This document shows, one piece after another, positions 7,635 to 10,047 of a stretch of 10,047 nt of DNA. The stretch is taken from assembly GCA_004525885.1 (NCBI GenBank), contig SPBV01000056.1:1-10047 (forward strand). Reading direction: 5' to 3'. A model generated the notes under the pieces. That model was not told the DNA's origin, ran no database searches, and saw nothing but the letters and a program-made list of their open reading frames with translations. Made by a program: the position numbers and the translations under genes. The DNA is from Nitrosomonadales bacterium. GTDB lineage: Bacteria; Pseudomonadota; Gammaproteobacteria; Burkholderiales; Nitrosomonadaceae. Position 1 is the stretch's first letter. Each line of letters begins with the position of its first letter.

Positions 7635-7666
7635 AAGGTTATGGATAATTACCATAGCCTTTTTTC
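7635..7666 (+). terminator. Rho-independent terminator after the tRNA
   Basis: AAGGTTATGG (7635-7644) pairs with CCATAGCCTT (7652-7661) through ten pairs with one G-T wobble around a seven-base loop, followed directly by a T-run to 7665. An A-rich stretch precedes it, so in the reverse direction it could also work partly. It would end the rpoD-tRNA transcript. Confidence 0.85.
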
Positions 7667-7755
7667 TTATCTGTGAAATGTAACCAGTTTGTAACTGTAT
7701 TTATTCAATGCTGGGTGTTTCAAGTAATAAATTGGTGTGCTTTACATCGGAAACA

Positions 7756-8007
7756 TTAATCCTTAAGTTTAGTGCAGGTATTTTCTACGTATGACCCACT
7801 AGCGCAGTGTTTTGAATCAAAAAACCAACCACAACCTAAAAGAGATTCTTCCGGGTGAACTGTACCATCTCCCTCTCGACATATAAAAGAAGATCGTTCC
7901 GATGGATTTACATAGAATGCATTTCCATAGAATACAATAATACCAAAAATAATCACTGCTAAAATCAATACAAATATCTTTCTGATGCGTTTCTGATTTG
8001 TAGCCAC
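7756..8007 (-). CDS. Small membrane-anchored or secreted protein with four cysteines
   Basis: The 83-residue product starts at GTG 8007, preceded by AGAGGTGA at a spacing of four to five bases, the strongest ribosome binding site in the window, which argues for a real gene. A basic stretch KRIRK (6-10) is followed by a hydrophobic segment IFVLILAVIIFGIIVF (11-26) and YGNA (27-30), which could be either a membrane anchor or a signal peptide cleaved after Ala30. The remaining 53 residues are polar with Cys43, Cys59, Cys68 and Cys78, suggesting two disulfides outside the cytoplasm. There is no lipobox. I do not recognise the family. A TATACT on the minus strand (8042-8047) could be its -10. It is transcribed toward the tRNA terminator and stands alone. 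Confidence 0.65.
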   Translation of the reverse strand: MATNQKRIRKIFVLILAVIIFGIIVFYGNAFYVNPSERSSFICREGDGTVHPEESLLGCGWFFDSKHCASGSYVENTCTKLKD

Positions 8008-8093
8008 AAGCTCACCTCTTTTGTTCTGATAGCTGTCTATTTAGTATACGCTTGTAACAGTTAAATACCATCAGGTGAGAATCTAGGAGTGGT

Positions 8094-8113
8094 AGCTCAG
8101 TCGACACTGAGTT
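8094..8113. repeat. Inverted repeat (hairpin) in accessory gap
   Basis: AGCTCAGT (8094-8101) and ACTGAGTT (8106-8113) are inverted repeats around CGAC. Seven pairs are Watson-Crick and one is G-T. No T-run of terminator type follows on either strand. The left arm shares a ten-base GTAGCTCAGT with the D-arm of the nearby tRNA, but the rest of a tRNA is absent. Confidence 0.4.
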
Positions 8114-8196
8114 TACTCTTTCGCCGGGCGACTCAATAAAGCACTTAAACAAATACGAATGTCTCCTTTGTGCCAAAAGCGGACGTTCATATTTAG

Positions 8197-8379
8197 CTAG
8201 TACATACAGTATTCAGCTTGCTGTGCAAGTTGATCGCATACCAAGTGAAAGCGATCGTCTATAGCCTCGCCAAATACAGGATCTAGCTTAGACAGTGCCG
8301 AAGGAGATATTCCAAGATGATTTGATTTAGACTAATTCTCCGCTACTGAAATTTGGGGTAGTTCAAATATGCAGTTCAA
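8197..8379 (-). pseudogene. Dead minus-strand frame, possible regulator or phage-gene fragment
   Basis: From a TTG at 8379 the frame reads LNCIFELPQISVAEN, a TAG at 8332-8334, then SKSNHLGISPSALSKLDPVF, GEAIDDRFHLVCDQLAQQ, AEYCMY and TAG at 8197-8199. The part after the internal stop is protein-like, with HLGISPSALSK resembling a helix-turn-helix turn. There is no good start or ribosome binding site and the internal TAG breaks it, so if it ever was a gene it is dead. The family is not recognised and random origin cannot be excluded for a frame of this size. Confidence 0.3.
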
Positions 8380-8439
8380 ATTAATTGGGAAAATAAAATA
8401 TTCACACAGATACAATTGACGAAAACAATAGGATAAATT

Positions 8440-9501
8440 ATGAGTAATATTTCAAAAGAAGAAAGAATAAAAGGTACTTTTTTTGGTGCTATAGTCGCTG
8501 ATGCACTTTGTCTTGGAAGTCATTATGAATATGACGCTAAAAAAATATATGAAGCTTACGGCAATAAACCTATAGAAAAATACATGTCACCAGGAGAGAT
8601 GATGGGTGGTCAAACACATGGCATTGGCTGGGGAGAGCGTAACTACCATCCAGGTAAAAAGGCAGGTGGGACAACTGATTATGGAGACTACAACATCTTG
8701 GTTTTAGAGTATTTGGCATCTATTTCAGATATCCCAAGACCTTTTAATGTAACAAACATGATTCCTCACTGGATGAATCGTCTTGAAAACGGCTGGGGTT
8801 CTTGGATATGTACTATGACTAAAGAGACTTACGGACAAGTAAGACAGGGTGTACCTGTTGAACGTCTTGGTGGGATTTCTAACGCGATGGCAATACGTCA
8901 TGCAGCAGCACATGCATATTACGACACAGAAGATGAAGTAGTAGATGTTGCAAGAAAAAGTATGTTTACACATAAAGATGTTCATGCGCTAGGTGGCGGC
9001 GAGTTTTTCGCTCGTGTCACCCACCGTGTAATTAACGGAGAGACTCCATCTAATGCAGTTGAGTCTGCTGCTTTAGAAATGGAAGGTTTTTTTCATGATA
9101 AAGTTGCTCAGGCAATTGCAAAAGTAAAAGAAGCTACTGATGAAAACTCGGCACTTTCTCAGGAGAAGTTTGCTGATGACCTTGCAATTACAAGCATGGC
9201 AAGATTATGGGACGTAGGTCGCTCAGAACCGATAAAAGTAGGCAAAGCAAGTCCTACTGAGGGAACTCTTCCTGGAGCTGTCTACTTCATACTAAAATAT
9301 GAAAATGAGGAAGATGGACTAAAAAAAGCACTACAAGCAAATACGATGGTCGGTGGGGACAATGCTTCAAGGGGAATTGCTATCGGTATGGTTCTTGGTG
9401 CATACAAAGGCGTAAATGCGATTCCATTAGAGTGGAGAGAGACATTGGATGAGTGGGATTATTGTGAAGAGATGCTAAACAGGCTTCCGTTACTTAAATA
9501 A
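8440..9501 (+). CDS. ADP-ribosylglycohydrolase-family protein with atypical metal-site motifs
   Basis: The 353-residue product starts at ATG 8440 after AGGAT at a good ribosome binding distance. The fold family (DraG/ARH, also containing J1 crystallins) shows at the N-terminus ERIKGTFFGAIVADALCLGS (8-27), where FxGxxxADAL replaces the usual GxxxGDALG, and near the C-terminus VGGDNASRGIAIGMVLGAYK (304-323). Canonical enzymes bind two Mg ions through a T-D-D-T motif and a G-G-D-T-D-T motif; here the first reads TTDYGDYNILVLEYL (78-92) and the second GGDNASR, so Asp80, Asp83 and Asp307 remain as possible ligands but the second C-terminal Asp is lost. Canonical members remove ADP-ribose from Arg, Ser or other targets; this variant may have another substrate or be inactive. 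No ADP-ribosyltransferase partner is present. It stands alone in accessory DNA and its style recalls Campylobacterota homologues, which is a memory-based impression. Confidence 0.85.
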   Translation: MSNISKEERIKGTFFGAIVADALCLGSHYEYDAKKIYEAYGNKPIEKYMSPGEMMGGQTHGIGWGERNYHPGKKAGGTTDYGDYNILVLEYLASISDIPRPFNVTNMIPHWMNRLENGWGSWICTMTKETYGQVRQGVPVERLGGISNAMAIRHAAAHAYYDTEDEVVDVARKSMFTHKDVHALGGGEFFARVTHRVINGETPSNAVESAALEMEGFFHDKVAQAIAKVKEATDENSALSQEKFADDLAITSMARLWDVGRSEPIKVGKASPTEGTLPGAVYFILKYENEEDGLKKALQANTMVGGDNASRGIAIGMVLGAYKGVNAIPLEWRETLDEWDYCEEMLNRLPLLK

Positions 9502-9512
9502 GAAAGCAAACT

Positions 9513-9546
9513 ATCTGTGAGTGAATATATATTTCTACTTACAGAT
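9513..9546 (+). terminator. Hairpin downstream of the ADP-ribosylglycohydrolase-like gene
   Basis: ATCTGTGAGT (9513-9522) pairs with ACTTACAGAT (9537-9546) through ten pairs with one G-T wobble; GAA (9523-9525) with TTC (9533-9535) extends the stem past a single bulged T, leaving a TATATAT loop. It begins 11 bases after the stop codon at 9499-9501. No T-run follows on either strand, so it may act as an mRNA-stabilising 3' hairpin or a factor-dependent terminator rather than a classic intrinsic one. Confidence 0.45.
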
Positions 9547-9745
9547 TGTAAAAACATCCTCTTGAGGAACTTGCAAAATCAGATAACTGAGCTGAATTAT
9601 TGGCACCCATGCTGGCCCATCTATCAAGAACATATCTGTTTCGTTGATAAGAAGCCACAGAAAAATTGTTACACCGGTGGTAGCATTGGCATATGGAGAA
9701 AGAACCGATATGAAAAGCTGCGCCCATAATTTGGAATTTACCCAC
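9539..9745 (-). other. Doubtful 68-residue frame with a tail-fibre-like motif
   Basis: From a GTG at 9745 the minus strand is open for 68 codons. Its middle reads NFSVASYQRNRYVLDRWASM and GANNSAQLSDFASSS, where Q-R-N-x-Y-x-x-D-R-W followed by a Gly/Asn-rich turn recalls the start of carbohydrate-binding domains in some phage tail proteins. There is no convincing ribosome binding site, the left part of the frame is not protein-like, and another frame on the same strand is equally open without a start. It overlaps the hairpin after the previous gene. If real it is a fragment; confidence is low. Confidence 0.2.
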
Positions 9746-9798
9746 CCCTTATCAATCTAGTACCAACCTCTTCCTTTAATACCACTTGTTCTATTAAA

Positions 9799-9821
9799 TT
9801 GAGTAATTTTTTGAGTAATTT
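9799..9821. repeat. Short tandem duplication, 12-base unit
   Basis: TTGAGTAATTTT occurs at 9799-9810 and again, differing only in the last base, from 9811. It sits in AT-rich sequence of the 9746-9853 gap, where no gene is seen. It is too short to assign a role. Confidence 0.5.
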
Positions 9822-9853
9822 AACCAATTTTCTATGAAGGATAAAATGATCGC

Positions 9854-9967
9854 TTAATAGTTTTTACCATATTCACTACCTTCAAGAAAGTTCTTAAGGA
9901 ATTCTGGATCTGCCCCAGTTAAAACTTTATCTTTTTGCCATTTTAAATGCTTATTGTTCTTCCTCAA
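9854..9967 (-). other. Possible 37-residue small gene or out-of-frame tail of the upstream gene
   Basis: From a TTG at 9967 to TAA at 9854-9856 the frame encodes 37 residues ending GADPEFLKNFLEGSEYGKNY, which reads as a natural amphipathic tail. It overlaps the last 17 bases of the upstream frame and lies +1 relative to it. No ATG or GTG start and no Shine-Dalgarno are visible, so it may instead be the original C-terminus of the upstream protein, now separated by a one-base frameshift or reached by a +1 ribosomal shift. Unknown family. Confidence 0.3.
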
Positions 9968-10047
9968 AATTGTACGCAGGCAAGGTAGTGAGCCGACCGT
10001 CCTCAACCGGGCCGCCCACAGTGAAGTGGTAGAAACTTTGCCACTCG
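9951..10047 (-). CDS. C-terminal end of an unknown protein, 5' part beyond window edge
   Basis: The minus-strand frame entering from the right edge is open for 31 codons, EWQSFYHFTVGGPVEDGR (1-18) then LTTLPAYNFEEEQ, and stops at TAA 9951-9953. It is GC-richer than the DNA to its left and its residue pattern is clearly protein-like. FHFTVGGPVEDGRL reminds me of short phage structural-protein segments, but I cannot name the family with so little. The gene would be read leftward toward the small frame at 9854-9967. Confidence 0.5.
   Translation of the reverse strand, partial: EWQSFYHFTVGGPVEDGRLTTLPAYNFEEEQ

Larger units (their letters stand above)
8008..8439. other. Non-coding accessory stretch with hairpin and gene debris
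   Basis: No intact gene is visible in these 432 bases. The left end holds the leader of the small minus-strand gene. A hairpin AGCTCAGT-CGAC-ACTGAGTT lies at 8094-8113 (eight pairs, one wobble). On the minus strand 8156-8195 reads MNVRFWHKGDIRI-like text, which resembles a fragment I associate with widely scattered, probably spurious translations in other proteobacterial genomes. A dead frame occupies 8197-8379 and is listed separately. The last 60 bases before 8440 are AT-rich and probably hold the promoter of the next gene, but I could not fix a hexamer pair. Confidence 0.5.

Noticed and set aside
8088..8115. Possible tRNA fragment sharing GTAGCTCAGT with the CAT tRNA
   Set aside because: Only ten bases match and the acceptor, anticodon and T-arms are absent; GTAGCTCAG is common to most D-arms. 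The stretch is better described as a simple hairpin.
8232..8256. Inverted repeat GATCGC / GCGATC as an operator
   Set aside because: Six-base arms with a 13-base spacer, far from the next gene start and inside a dead frame; easily chance.
9517..9729. 70-codon plus-strand frame after the ADP-ribosylglycohydrolase-like gene
   Set aside because: It starts inside the 3' hairpin with no ribosome binding site, and its composition (scattered Cys, Trp, Asn, Tyr) does not resemble a folded protein.

Overview
This window looks like chromosome of a moderately AT-rich betaproteobacterium, most likely of the Nitrosomonas type. That assignment rests on gene order and protein style (tsaD diverging from rpsU, then yqeY, dnaG and rpoD, with a plsY relic abutting tsaD, and an RpoD with a long Lys/Ala-rich N-terminal extension). 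No database search was possible.

Layout. Positions 1-605 hold the minus-strand 5' part of a glutathione S-transferase gene cut by the window edge. Positions 606-1137 are a decayed stretch: a small basic KOW/SH3-like reading frame broken by two stops (741-941), then only the C-terminal quarter or so of plsY (about 964-1137). Positions 1138-7509 are intact core genome: tsaD (minus), then on the plus strand rpsU, a GatB/YqeY-family gene, dnaG and rpoD. This is the macromolecular synthesis cluster, which groups translation (S21, t6A modification of tRNA), replication priming (DnaG) and housekeeping transcription (sigma-70). A CAT-anticodon tRNA and a good intrinsic terminator follow at 7548-7666.

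From about 7670 to the end the character changes to sparse accessory DNA: a small cysteine-containing, membrane-anchored or secreted protein with a strong ribosome binding site (minus), about 430 bases of debris, an intact ADP-ribosylglycohydrolase-family gene with its own ribosome binding site and a downstream hairpin, and then small minus-strand frames that look like fragments, with the C-terminus of an unknown protein running off the right edge. The tRNA is therefore the apparent border between conserved and accessory DNA, although no integrase or second attachment site is visible.

The core genes are ordinary. The points worth a second look are the truncated plsY, the Gln-to-stop pattern in the dead frames, the unusual metal-site motifs of the ADP-ribosylglycohydrolase-like protein, and the overlapping frames at the right edge. 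I do not see convincing evidence for a complete new biological system.
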